DNA of 64,000 bases from Nitrospira sp. (GTDB lineage: Bacteria > Nitrospirota > Nitrospiria > Nitrospirales > UBA8639): positions 1,994,001-2,058,000 of the forward strand of contig CP058931.1 of the NCBI GenBank assembly GCA_024760505.1, given 5' to 3'. The stretch's first letter is position 1; every line of letters begins with the position of its first letter. Of this stretch, positions 8,563 to 15,946 are shown piece by piece. Below the pieces are notes generated by a model that saw only the letters and a program-made list of their open reading frames with translations, searched no databases and was not told the origin of the DNA. The position numbers and the translations under genes were made by a program.

Positions 8563-11244
8563 ATGCCCACAACAACCAATCCCACCTTTGCTGGAAATCA
8601 GCCACGAATCTTCCTGTCCTACGCCCGGAAGGATGGCGAAGGTTTCGCGCGCGATCTTCGGAAAAGGCTCACCGAACCTGAAGATCCGAGCCAGCCAAAA
8701 TTTTCTCTTTGGCAGGACCGCACGCAAATGGAAGGGGGCAAAGACTGGTGGGACCAAATCCTGGAAGCGCTTAAACATGTCGAGTATATGGTGCTGGTTA
8801 TGACTCAAGCCGCATTGGTTTCGCCCATCGTCAGAAAAGAATGGCGGCAGGCACGGCAGGAAGGGGTTGGGGTCATTCCGGTCTTTGGGCAACCCGACCT
8901 GGATCTGTCTCAACTCCCACGCTGGATGCGGGATGTGCATTGGGTCGATATCGACGTTCCTGAACAATGGAAACGTTTTATCCGCACATTGGAAAGTCCT
9001 CATCAGGGCACGCGGGTGCCGTTCATGGCCGATGATCTGCCAACCGGGTTTGTGCCTCGTCACAAAGAATTCGAGGAACTAGCTGGAAGTCTTCTTGATC
9101 CGCTACTCGAAGAGCCCATAGCTATCACCGCCGCACTGAAAGGCGCTGGGGGCTATGGCAAGACCACCCTGGCCAAAGCCCTTTGTCATGATGAACGAAT
9201 ACAAGATGTCTTCCACGATGGCATCCTGTGGGTCACTCTGGGTGAACAACCCAATACTGTGGCCGGATTGACGAAACTCTATGCCGCCCTCACCGAGAAA
9301 CGTCCAAACTTTGTTGACGAAGAAGATGCCTCGGCCCGGCTAGCTGAGGTCTTGGGAGACAAAGATTGCCTGATGGTCATTGACGATGTCTGGAATGCTG
9401 CACATTTGCGCCCGTTCCTGCGTGGAGGCAAACGGTGCGCACGGATCATTACTACAAGAGACAGCGGCACACTTCCTGAAACCGCCAGACTTCGGGTGCC
9501 GGTGGATGCTATGCAAAAAAAGGAAGCGTTGGCCCTGTTAACCTTCGATCTGCCAGCCAATGATTTGGCAAATGCCGAAACGACAGCGCTTCAATCCTTA
9601 GCCGCACGATTAGGGGGTTGGCCGTTCTTGTTGAAGTTAGTCAATGGCGCCCTCCGTGAACGGGTGAACACGATGAGGCAGCCCCTTTCAGCCGCGTTGG
9701 TTTATGTGCAAAAAGCCTTAGAAAAGCGTGGGCTCACCGCATTTGATGCCAGAAATCCAGTCGAACGTAACCAAGCTGTAGCTGCTACCCTCACGGCTAG
9801 TTTCGAACATCTGCAAGAAGACGAACTCGCCCGCTATCAGGAACTCGCAATCTTTCCCGAGGATGTCGAAATTCCGCTGATGGCGATCGCCAAACTCTGG
9901 GATGCAACCGGAGGTCTGGACGATTTGGACACAGAGGAACTCTGCACCCGGTTGAATCAATTATCACTTCTTTTATCCTACGATCCCACCACACAACGCA
10001 TCCAATTGCATGACGTGGTGCGGACCTACCTGGAAGAGCAAGTCGCTTCGCATTTACCGGCACTCCATGGACAATTTCTGGATGCCTACGACCTGAAGGA
10101 TGAACCAGCCAAAGCCGCACAAGATCCCTACCTCTGCTCTTACATCGCCTATCATCTGGTCAAGGCCGAGCGGTGGGAGGAGTTAAAAAAGCTTCTTCTG
10201 AATGTGGACTGGCTCTATGCAAAGTTGGAAGCGTTGGATGTGCCGGCTCTGCTCTCAGACTTTGATTGGATACAGAGTGAGAAAATCTTCAGCAAGGTTC
10301 AGGGAGCCATCAGACTCTCAGCCCATATCGTGGGAAAATTTCATCCACAACTTGTTGGACAGCTATTGGGTCGATTACAAACCCTTAAATCTAGTGAAAT
10401 TCAAGCCTTTCTAGGGCAGGCTAAACGCTGGAAGAAACTTCCCTGGCTTCGGCCGCTTCAAGGCAATCTGATTGCTCCCGGCGGTCCGCTCATTCGGACC
10501 TTGAGTGGCCATAGCGCCTCGGTGAGGGCGTTGGCGGTAACGCCGGATGGGACGCGGGCGATTTCGGCGGCCGGGGATGCGACGTGCAAGGTTTGGGATC
10601 TGGCCAGTGGGGAAGAACTGCACACTCTCCGCGGACATCGGGATTGGGTGAATGCGGTGGCGGTAACGCCGGATGGGACGCGGGCGATTTCGGCGGCCGG
10701 GGATGCGACGTGCAAGGTCTGGGATCTGGCCAGTGGGGAAGAACTGCAGACCCTCCGTGGGCATCGTGACTGGGTGCGGGCGGTGGCGGTAATGCCGGAT
10801 GGGAGGCGGGCAATTTCGGCCTCGAATGATGAGACGTGCAAGGTCTGGGACCTAGCCAGTGGGGAAGAACTACACACCCTCCGCGGGCATGGTGACTGGG
10901 TGAATGCGGTGGCGATGATGCCGGATGGGAGGCGGGCGATTTCGGTCTCGAACGATGAGACGTGCATCGTGTGGGACTTGACTAGTGGGGAAGAATTGCA
11001 GACCCTCGGCGGGCATCGTGACCAGGTAAGGGCGGTGGCGGTGATGCGGGGTGGGACACGGGTGATCTCGACCTCGGTTGATCACACGTGCAGAGTATGG
11101 GACTTGGCCAGTGGAGAGGAGGTTGCCACGTTTACAGGCGAAAGTTCCATTTTATGCTGTGCGGTTGCTCCCGATGGCCGAACGATAGTGATTGGAGAAT
11201 CCTCAGGGCGGGTGCATTTTCTCCGTCTTGAAGGAGTTGATTGA
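8563..11244 (+). CDS. TIR-NB-ARC-WD40 protein (NLR-like STAND NTPase)
   Basis: 893 aa. TIR_2-like domain at about residues 14-130 (RIFLSYARKDGE at the start; Glu93 in RKEW sits where the TIR NADase Glu is expected). NB-ARC NTPase at about 160-520: P-loop GAGGYGKTTLA at 193-203, Walker B LMVIDDVW at 269-276 and sensor-like ARIITTRD at 292-299. A winged-helix/linker region follows, then WD40 repeats from residue 647: five clear 42-residue repeats and one degenerate repeat. The order parallels plant TIR-NLRs and Apaf-1. In bacteria such STAND proteins are often antiphage or signalling sensors; that role is inferred. It stands alone between repeat elements, suggesting an accessory gene. AGGA lies about ten bases before the ATG. 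Confidence 0.92.
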   Translation: MPTTTNPTFAGNQPRIFLSYARKDGEGFARDLRKRLTEPEDPSQPKFSLWQDRTQMEGGKDWWDQILEALKHVEYMVLVMTQAALVSPIVRKEWRQARQEGVGVIPVFGQPDLDLSQLPRWMRDVHWVDIDVPEQWKRFIRTLESPHQGTRVPFMADDLPTGFVPRHKEFEELAGSLLDPLLEEPIAITAALKGAGGYGKTTLAKALCHDERIQDVFHDGILWVTLGEQPNTVAGLTKLYAALTEKRPNFVDEEDASARLAEVLGDKDCLMVIDDVWNAAHLRPFLRGGKRCARIITTRDSGTLPETARLRVPVDAMQKKEALALLTFDLPANDLANAETTALQSLAARLGGWPFLLKLVNGALRERVNTMRQPLSAALVYVQKALEKRGLTAFDARNPVERNQAVAATLTASFEHLQEDELARYQELAIFPEDVEIPLMAIAKLWDATGGLDDLDTEELCTRLNQLSLLLSYDPTTQRIQLHDVVRTYLEEQVASHLPALHGQFLDAYDLKDEPAKAAQDPYLCSYIAYHLVKAERWEELKKLLLNVDWLYAKLEALDVPALLSDFDWIQSEKIFSKVQGAIRLSAHIVGKFHPQLVGQLLGRLQTLKSSEIQAFLGQAKRWKKLPWLRPLQGNLIAPGGPLIRTLSGHSASVRALAVTPDGTRAISAAGDATCKVWDLASGEELHTLRGHRDWVNAVAVTPDGTRAISAAGDATCKVWDLASGEELQTLRGHRDWVRAVAVMPDGRRAISASNDETCKVWDLASGEELHTLRGHGDWVNAVAMMPDGRRAISVSNDETCIVWDLTSGEELQTLGGHRDQVRAVAVMRGGTRVISTSVDHTCRVWDLASGEEVATFTGESSILCCAVAPDGRTIVIGESSGRVHFLRLEGVD
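10501..11130 (+). repeat. Tandem 126-bp repeats encoding WD40 units
   Basis: Five consecutive 126-base units start at 10501, 10627, 10753, 10879 and 11005, each encoding one WD40 repeat. Units 1 and 2 are nearly identical in DNA: 10532-10622 and 10658-10748 differ at one position that I can see, a synonymous T/C change. Units 3-4 share long identical blocks. A sixth, diverged unit follows (11131-11241). Such sameness points to recent duplication or gene conversion. Confidence 0.9.
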
Positions 11245-11245
11245 C

Positions 11246-11357
11246 TTGGTCATTCTGAGAGCATCGAACGATCTGGTCATTTCGTTCATCTTCAATCTGG
11301 TCAGAGATTCTTTGCTGCGCCTACCCTGAGCGCAGTCGAATGGGCTCAGAATGCCAA
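11246..11357. repeat. Short element with inverted termini
   Basis: TTGGTCATTCTGAG at 11246-11259 is mirrored by CTCAGAATGCCAA at 11345-11357, with one base of length difference. The interior carries a CTGAGCGCAGTCGAATGGGC core like that of dispersed intergenic repeats. It begins just after the stop codon of the TIR-NLR gene. Confidence 0.5.
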
Positions 11358-11630
11358 ATTGGTTTCGAAGTGATCAGATCGCGTCGTGGTGGCCTCATGG
11401 TGACATGATACATTCTCAAATTTTCTTTTGACTCTGGTCTTGTCCTGAGTTTGAAAATCCACTTGGCTTCGTTTTCTTTTCCCGCTAAACTTTCCTCACC
11501 TTTGTAAGGGGGGGTCGTTGCGAAGAGGACAGAAAGAAGTGGGGTAGAATTGCCAGATGGCTTATGACCTGTGATAGGGCACTGTACAAGTGTCGACTAT
11601 AACTCGGGAGTATTTCTACATCCCCTCCCC

Positions 11631-11651
11631 CCCCTCCTTACAAAGGAGGGG
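11631..11651. repeat. Perfect 9-bp hairpin before aguB
   Basis: CCCCTCCTT-ACA-AAGGAGGGG forms a perfect stem with a three-base loop. It ends 22 bases before the aguB ATG and could affect translation or be a small repeated palindrome. No T tract follows, so it is not a typical terminator. Confidence 0.55.
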
Positions 11652-11673
11652 GACATAAAATACGGGTAACAAT

Positions 11674-12555
11674 ATGGTGAAAATCGGATTGATTCAAATG
11701 GCCTGCTCGGTCAATTCTGCTGAGAATCTGGAGCGAGCGGTAGACAAGGTTGAGGTCGCCGTGCGAAACGGGGCGCAGGTTATCTGTCTGCCTGAGTTGT
11801 TTCGTTCCCAATACTTTTGTCAGCAGGAAGATGGCGCTCTGTTTGATTTGGCAGAACCCGTTCCTGGGCCTTCCACGGAGGCCTTGGCCAAAATTGCTAA
11901 ATCCCATGGTGTGACGATTTTGGTGTCGTTGTTTGAGCGGAGGACGGCAGGGGTGTACCACAATTCCATTGCCGTGTTGGACGAGCGGGGAGAGATCGCT
12001 GGCCTGTATCGGAAGATGCACATTCCGGATGACCCGGCCTATTACGAAAAGTTTTACTTCACTCCAGGGGATCGGAGTTTTCAGGCGATCAACACCACGC
12101 ACGCAAGGGTTGGGACGTTGATCTGTTGGGATCAGTGGTTCCCTGAAGCGGCGAGGATGACGGCCCTACAGGGAGCGGAGATTTTATTTTATCCCACGGC
12201 CATCGGCTGGCATCCCAAAGAAAAAACTGAAGAAGGCCAGGCCCAACGTGATGCCTGGATGACCATTCAACGCAGCCATGCCATTGCGAACGGCGTGTTT
12301 GTGGTGGCTGTGAATCGGGTCGGCCATGAGGCTCCTGCTGGCGGGGATGGGCTGGAATTTTGGGGAAGTTCTTTTGTGTGCGATCCATTTGGTGTGGTCC
12401 TGGCCCAAGCGTCAGTTGAGAAAGAAGAAACGCTGGTGGTGGATATTGATCTTAAAAGAATTGAAGAAGTCCGCCGCAACTGGCCTTTTCTTCGCGATCG
12501 TCGCATCGATGCGTATGGGGGGATCACCAAACGGTTGTTGGATGAGTCGGTTTAG
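11674..12555 (+). CDS. aguB: N-carbamoylputrescine amidase
   Basis: 293 aa, the usual length for AguB of the nitrilase superfamily. It hydrolyses N-carbamoylputrescine to putrescine, CO2 and ammonia. The catalytic triad is visible: Glu41 (LPELF), Lys114 (YRKMHIPD) and Cys151 (LICWDQWFPE). AguB-type features include DDPAYYEKFYFTPGD and PTAIGWHPKEK. It is cytoplasmic. The agmatine deiminase gene follows on the same strand, so together they would turn agmatine into putrescine. The spacing to that gene (250 bases) holds repeat sequence. Confidence 0.93.
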   Translation: MVKIGLIQMACSVNSAENLERAVDKVEVAVRNGAQVICLPELFRSQYFCQQEDGALFDLAEPVPGPSTEALAKIAKSHGVTILVSLFERRTAGVYHNSIAVLDERGEIAGLYRKMHIPDDPAYYEKFYFTPGDRSFQAINTTHARVGTLICWDQWFPEAARMTALQGAEILFYPTAIGWHPKEKTEEGQAQRDAWMTIQRSHAIANGVFVVAVNRVGHEAPAGGDGLEFWGSSFVCDPFGVVLAQASVEKEETLVVDIDLKRIEEVRRNWPFLRDRRIDAYGGITKRLLDESV

Positions 12556-12586
12556 GTGTGGCACGGTGAACCTGTAATGCGCTCCG

Positions 12587-12635
12587 CCTCACTCTGGACT
12601 TGTTCTTTCTTCAAGACCAAGCACTTCCAAGGAGA
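12587..12635. repeat. Upstream copy of the DUF559-flanking repeat
   Basis: The stretch ending CAAGCACTTCCAAGGAGAG matches the downstream element ending CAAGCTCTTCCAGGGAGAG. Over the last 30 bases I count 25 identities. The two copies bracket the DUF559-coding segment, at 12587-12635 and 13190-13236. Confidence 0.55.
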
Positions 12636-12805
12636 GAAAATCAGATAATTCCCATTAGCCCACCCCCTTTATGCTGAGGAGAGAGAAGGACCGTATTGTC
12701 CAAATAATAATTGCTTGATTTTGAAACCTTCCCAGCCAATTTTGTCATGTTCCTTATGGATAGCTTGTTTGCCAGTCTTGTGCATTTCCTCCTCCCGATT
12801 GAGAG

Positions 12806-14356
12806 ATGGGTAGAGTGCGGGAAACAATGAGACGGATTTCACCGAGATTGCGATCTCTTGCGGCTCGTTTCCAGAGGAATCAAACTGATGCTGAACAGAT
12901 GCTTTGGGGCCGGATTCGAGATGGTCAGATTAAAGGATGGAAGTTCAGGCGGCAACATCCAATCGGTGGGAGTATTGTTGATTTCTGTTGTTTGGAAGGG
13001 ATGCTGATTATTGAACTGGAAGGGGTGCAACATCTAGAACAGAAAAAAGCTGATGAGGAGTGCATCAATTATTTGACGACGTTGGGTTTTCGGGTCCTTA
13101 GATTTTGCAATGATGATGTTCTAACGAAGACTGATGACGTGGTGGAGGAGATTGTGAGAGTCATGGAACGTTCTGAAGGCTTTGCCCCTCTCCCTGACCT
13201 TGGCCTCTCTTCGAGGCCAAGCTCTTCCAGGGAGAGGGCAACGGAGGTTTTTTCGCCTGGTACTTTTTCCTTTCAAGAGAAAAACCCTCATAGAGAGAGT
13301 AAGGCTGAATTAGGGTTTCGGATGCCAGCAGAGTGGGAGCGACACGAGGCGACTTGGCTAGGATGGCCCCATAATACGAAGGATTGGCCTGGGAAGATGG
13401 GAGCGATCTCCTGGGTGTATGGGGAAATGGTTCGGAGGCTGTCTTTAGGAGAATCTGTTCGGATTCTTGTGAATGACAAAGACCATGAATTGAAAGCCAG
13501 TCGGGTGTTGGACAAAGTTGGGGTCGATATGACCCGTATTCAATTTTTTCGTGTTCCGACCAATCGGGGGTGGGCGCGTGACTTTGGCCCCATTTTCGTG
13601 AAACGGGATCAGTCTGATCCTCAGGTGGCCATTGCCCGTTTTCGTTTTACAGCCTGGGCCAAGTATCCGGATTGGCAATTGGATGATCGTATACCGGTTC
13701 AATTAGGCCGGAAACTCAAGATTCCCGTGGTCCCTGTTGAGCGAGGTCGTGGAGGGGTCGTTCTGGAAGGTGGCGCTATTGATGTGAATGGACAAGGAAC
13801 GTTGTTGACTACGGAAGAATGTGTGTTGGATGAGCAGATCCAGGTACGGAATCCCGGGTTTTCCCGACAGGATTATGAGGAAGTGTTTGGCACACATTTA
13901 GGCATTTCCCAGGTTCTCTGGTTAGGACAAGGCATTGCCGGGGACGATACGCATGGGCATGTGGATGATGTATGCCGGTTTGTGGATCCTTATACGGTGG
14001 TGCTGTGTCAGGAATCCAATCCAGCCGATGAAAACTATCGTCCCTTGGCTGAAAATGCCGAGCGATTGGAGGGCATGCGGGTGGAAGACGGGAGAAAGTT
14101 ACTGGTGGTCCCCTTGCCGATGCCTGAGCCGCTCTATTTTGAAGGACGACGGCTACCCGCTAGTTATGCCAATTTTTATATCGGGAATGCCGTCGTGTTG
14201 GTGCCGACCTTTAATGATCCCCACGATCGGGTGGCGGTAGGGATTATGTCTGACCTGTTTCCTGATCGAACGGTGGTCGGTATTCATGCTGTGGATCTGG
14301 TCTGGGGATTTGGGACCATTCATTGCCTGACGCAACAACAGCCTGCCTCTGATTAA
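12806..14356 (+). CDS. aguA: DUF559 domain fused in frame to agmatine deiminase
   Basis: 516 codons in one open frame. Residues about 10-122 are a DUF559 (Vsr/restriction-endonuclease-like) domain: RNQTDAEQMLWGRIRDGQ, KFRRQHPIGGSIVDF, IIELEGVQH, GFRVLRFCNDDVL. Residues 173-516 are a full-length agmatine deiminase (agmatine to N-carbamoylputrescine): FRMPAEWERHEATWLGWPHN, RGWARDFGPIF, GDDTHGHVDDVCRF, and the catalytic Cys in GFGTIHCLTQ (usually GGGNIHC). The two are joined by about 50 residues, part of them encoded by a hairpin repeat. An internal ATG at 13322, with AGGG six bases upstream, would give a normal 344-aa AguA. So this is either a true fusion or a nuclease cassette read through into aguA. 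Confidence 0.88.
   Translation: MGRVRETMRRISPRLRSLAARFQRNQTDAEQMLWGRIRDGQIKGWKFRRQHPIGGSIVDFCCLEGMLIIELEGVQHLEQKKADEECINYLTTLGFRVLRFCNDDVLTKTDDVVEEIVRVMERSEGFAPLPDLGLSSRPSSSRERATEVFSPGTFSFQEKNPHRESKAELGFRMPAEWERHEATWLGWPHNTKDWPGKMGAISWVYGEMVRRLSLGESVRILVNDKDHELKASRVLDKVGVDMTRIQFFRVPTNRGWARDFGPIFVKRDQSDPQVAIARFRFTAWAKYPDWQLDDRIPVQLGRKLKIPVVPVERGRGGVVLEGGAIDVNGQGTLLTTEECVLDEQIQVRNPGFSRQDYEEVFGTHLGISQVLWLGQGIAGDDTHGHVDDVCRFVDPYTVVLCQESNPADENYRPLAENAERLEGMRVEDGRKLLVVPLPMPEPLYFEGRRLPASYANFYIGNAVVLVPTFNDPHDRVAVGIMSDLFPDRTVVGIHAVDLVWGFGTIHCLTQQQPASD
13190..13236. repeat. Hairpin repeat inside the DUF559-aguA frame
   Basis: CTCTCCCTGACCTTGGCCTC is mirrored by GAGGCCAAGCTCTTCCAGGG and the following AGAG around TCTTC, forming a long imperfect hairpin. 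It is translated as a linker (PLPDLGLSSRPSSSRERA). A related copy lies upstream of the frame at 12587-12635. Confidence 0.65.
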
Positions 14357-14379
14357 TTATCCATGCTCAAGGAGCGTTC

Positions 14380-15339
14380 ATGAATATCCCTTCCTCTGCG
14401 GCCGATCCTCTTATTCTTGCTTCGCCTGTTCGAATCGGATGGATTGGTGCTGGCGTGATGGGCGCGCCAATGTGCGAACATCTCCTTCGTTCGGGGTATC
14501 CCTTGACGGTATTTACCCGCACGCCTTCTAAAGCGCAGGTGTTGTTGGATCAAGGCGCCCGGTGGGCAGATTCTTCGGCCGCCGTAGCTGCGGAGGCCGA
14601 TGTGGTTTGTACAATGGTGGGTTTTCCTCAAGATGTTCGTCGGATCTATCTCCAACCCGATGGGCTGCTGCCCCAGGCTCGCCCTGGTCAGGTCTTCGTG
14701 GATTTCACCACTTCTGAGCCGACGTTGGCTCGTGAATTAGCCAGTTTGGCCGCTTCAAAATCCGCATCCGCTCTGGATGCGCCGGTTTCTGGCGGTGACG
14801 TTGGGGCCAGAGATGGCACATTGTCCATTATGGTGGGTGGAGATTCGATGGCATTTGAAGCGGTCAGGCCGATCTTGTCCGTGTTTGGAAGAACTGTAGT
14901 GTATCAAGGCCAAGCCGGATGCGGGCAGCATGCCAAACTCTGTAATCAGATAACGATTGCGGGCACGATGATTGGTGTGTGTGAGGCGTTACTGTATGCC
15001 CACAAAGCCGGGTTGGATGGCGAAACCTTATTGCGTTCCATATCCAGTGGGGCTGCGGGATGCTGGACACTGGACCATCTGGCACCTCGGATATTGAAAC
15101 GGGATTTTGAAGCCGGATTTTTTGTGGAGCATTTTATTAAGGATATGGGTATGGCGTTAGATGAAGCCAAACGAATGGGCTTACTTCTGACAGGGCTTTC
15201 ACTGGTTCGAAAGCTCTATGTTGCGATTCAAGCCAATGGTCACGGGCGTTCCGGGACGCATGCGTTGTTGTTGGCGCTGGAAGATTTATCTCCGACTTTT
15301 TTATCTGCAGATTCCTCTCCTCACGCTTTGTCAAAGTAG
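14380..15339 (+). CDS. 3-hydroxyisobutyrate dehydrogenase-family NAD(P) oxidoreductase
   Basis: 319 aa. The N-terminal Rossmann fold shows IGWIGAGVMGAPM at about residue 17. The family signature DAPVSGGDVGARDGTLSIM lies at about residue 129, and the conserved Lys in CGQHAKLCNQ at about residue 187. These define the beta-hydroxyacid dehydrogenase family (MmsB, GarR, glyoxylate/succinic semialdehyde reductases). The substrate is not decided by sequence. AAGGAG lies seven bases before the ATG. It starts 23 bases after aguA and is probably co-transcribed. Confidence 0.88.
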   Translation: MNIPSSAADPLILASPVRIGWIGAGVMGAPMCEHLLRSGYPLTVFTRTPSKAQVLLDQGARWADSSAAVAAEADVVCTMVGFPQDVRRIYLQPDGLLPQARPGQVFVDFTTSEPTLARELASLAASKSASALDAPVSGGDVGARDGTLSIMVGGDSMAFEAVRPILSVFGRTVVYQGQAGCGQHAKLCNQITIAGTMIGVCEALLYAHKAGLDGETLLRSISSGAAGCWTLDHLAPRILKRDFEAGFFVEHFIKDMGMALDEAKRMGLLLTGLSLVRKLYVAIQANGHGRSGTHALLLALEDLSPTFLSADSSPHALSK

Positions 15340-15436
15340 TACAAATCCCGATCCGCCTTTCCTCAATCGTTTGTAGCTATGGATGGGGGGCACGCTCCCG
15401 CTCTGGACGAATGCTCGGTCGTTACGAAAAAACGTG

Positions 15437-15766
15437 TTAGCTTTTTTCGGCCAAGGTTCCTAGAAATAAAATTGCTAAACCGAATCTTTTCTTTTGTGCT
15501 TTATCTTCGTTTCTTTCCCTTGCACTTGCCTCACTGTTGTTGGTGAATTTTGTTGGTTGGGAAGTACGATTTTTTTCTAAAGAGTGGGCCTTTGATGTCA
15601 TGTTGGTGGGGTGAGTCCTTTGGGAGTTCTGGGGGTGAATGGGGGAAGGCATGGGCAGCTCTCGGGCTTGTCCTTCATTCAGGAAGAACGCGACCGAGAG
15701 GGCCAGGCCTGTGAGGCCCAAGAGACGCCATGTTTTTGTGGTCGGTTGCCGGCGGATCTGTTCCAT
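15437..15766 (-). CDS. Small hypothetical membrane-associated protein
   Basis: 109 aa from the ATG at 15766, which has GGAGGG eight bases upstream; a longer frame to 15805 is less likely. There is a hydrophobic segment LLGLTGLALSVAFFL near the N-terminus that may be a signal sequence or anchor, a polar Ser/Thr/Asn-rich middle and a short hydrophobic C-terminal stretch (GLAILFLGTL). Family not recognised. It is downstream of the second HD-GYP protein gene on the same strand. Confidence 0.5.
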   Translation of the reverse strand: MEQIRRQPTTKTWRLLGLTGLALSVAFFLNEGQARELPMPSPIHPQNSQRTHPTNMTSKAHSLEKNRTSQPTKFTNNSEASARERNEDKAQKKRFGLAILFLGTLAEKS

Positions 15767-15946
15767 TCTTGGGCCCTCCGCTCCGCCGCTGATGCGGTGA
15801 GACATCCTTGGGTCATGCTTGGGCCTGTATCGACATTAGTGTTTGAAACTTGCGGGAGGGCTCAGTGGTGTTTCTTCCTTGACATCGCCGTGGGTTGCGG
15901 TTGATTCCGAGGGAGTGTTCGCTATCTGAACGACAGGTAGAGATGA

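Larger units (their letters stand above)
11245..11673. other. Intergenic gap with palindromic elements
   Basis: About 430 bases without a gene. It contains a 112-base element with inverted ends (11246-11357) and a short perfect hairpin (11631-11651) close to the aguB start. A related G-rich tract (TTTGTAAGGGGGGG) lies near 11502-11516. No other gene or RNA is recognised. Confidence 0.6.

Noticed and set aside
10411..10967. Pro/Arg-rich open frames on the minus strand opposite the WD40 repeats
   Set aside because: They are antisense shadows of the repeated WD40 coding sequence and show only its periodicity.
10501..11130. Regular repeats that might suggest a CRISPR or other array
   Set aside because: The 126-base units are in frame and encode WD40 repeats; there are no unique spacers.
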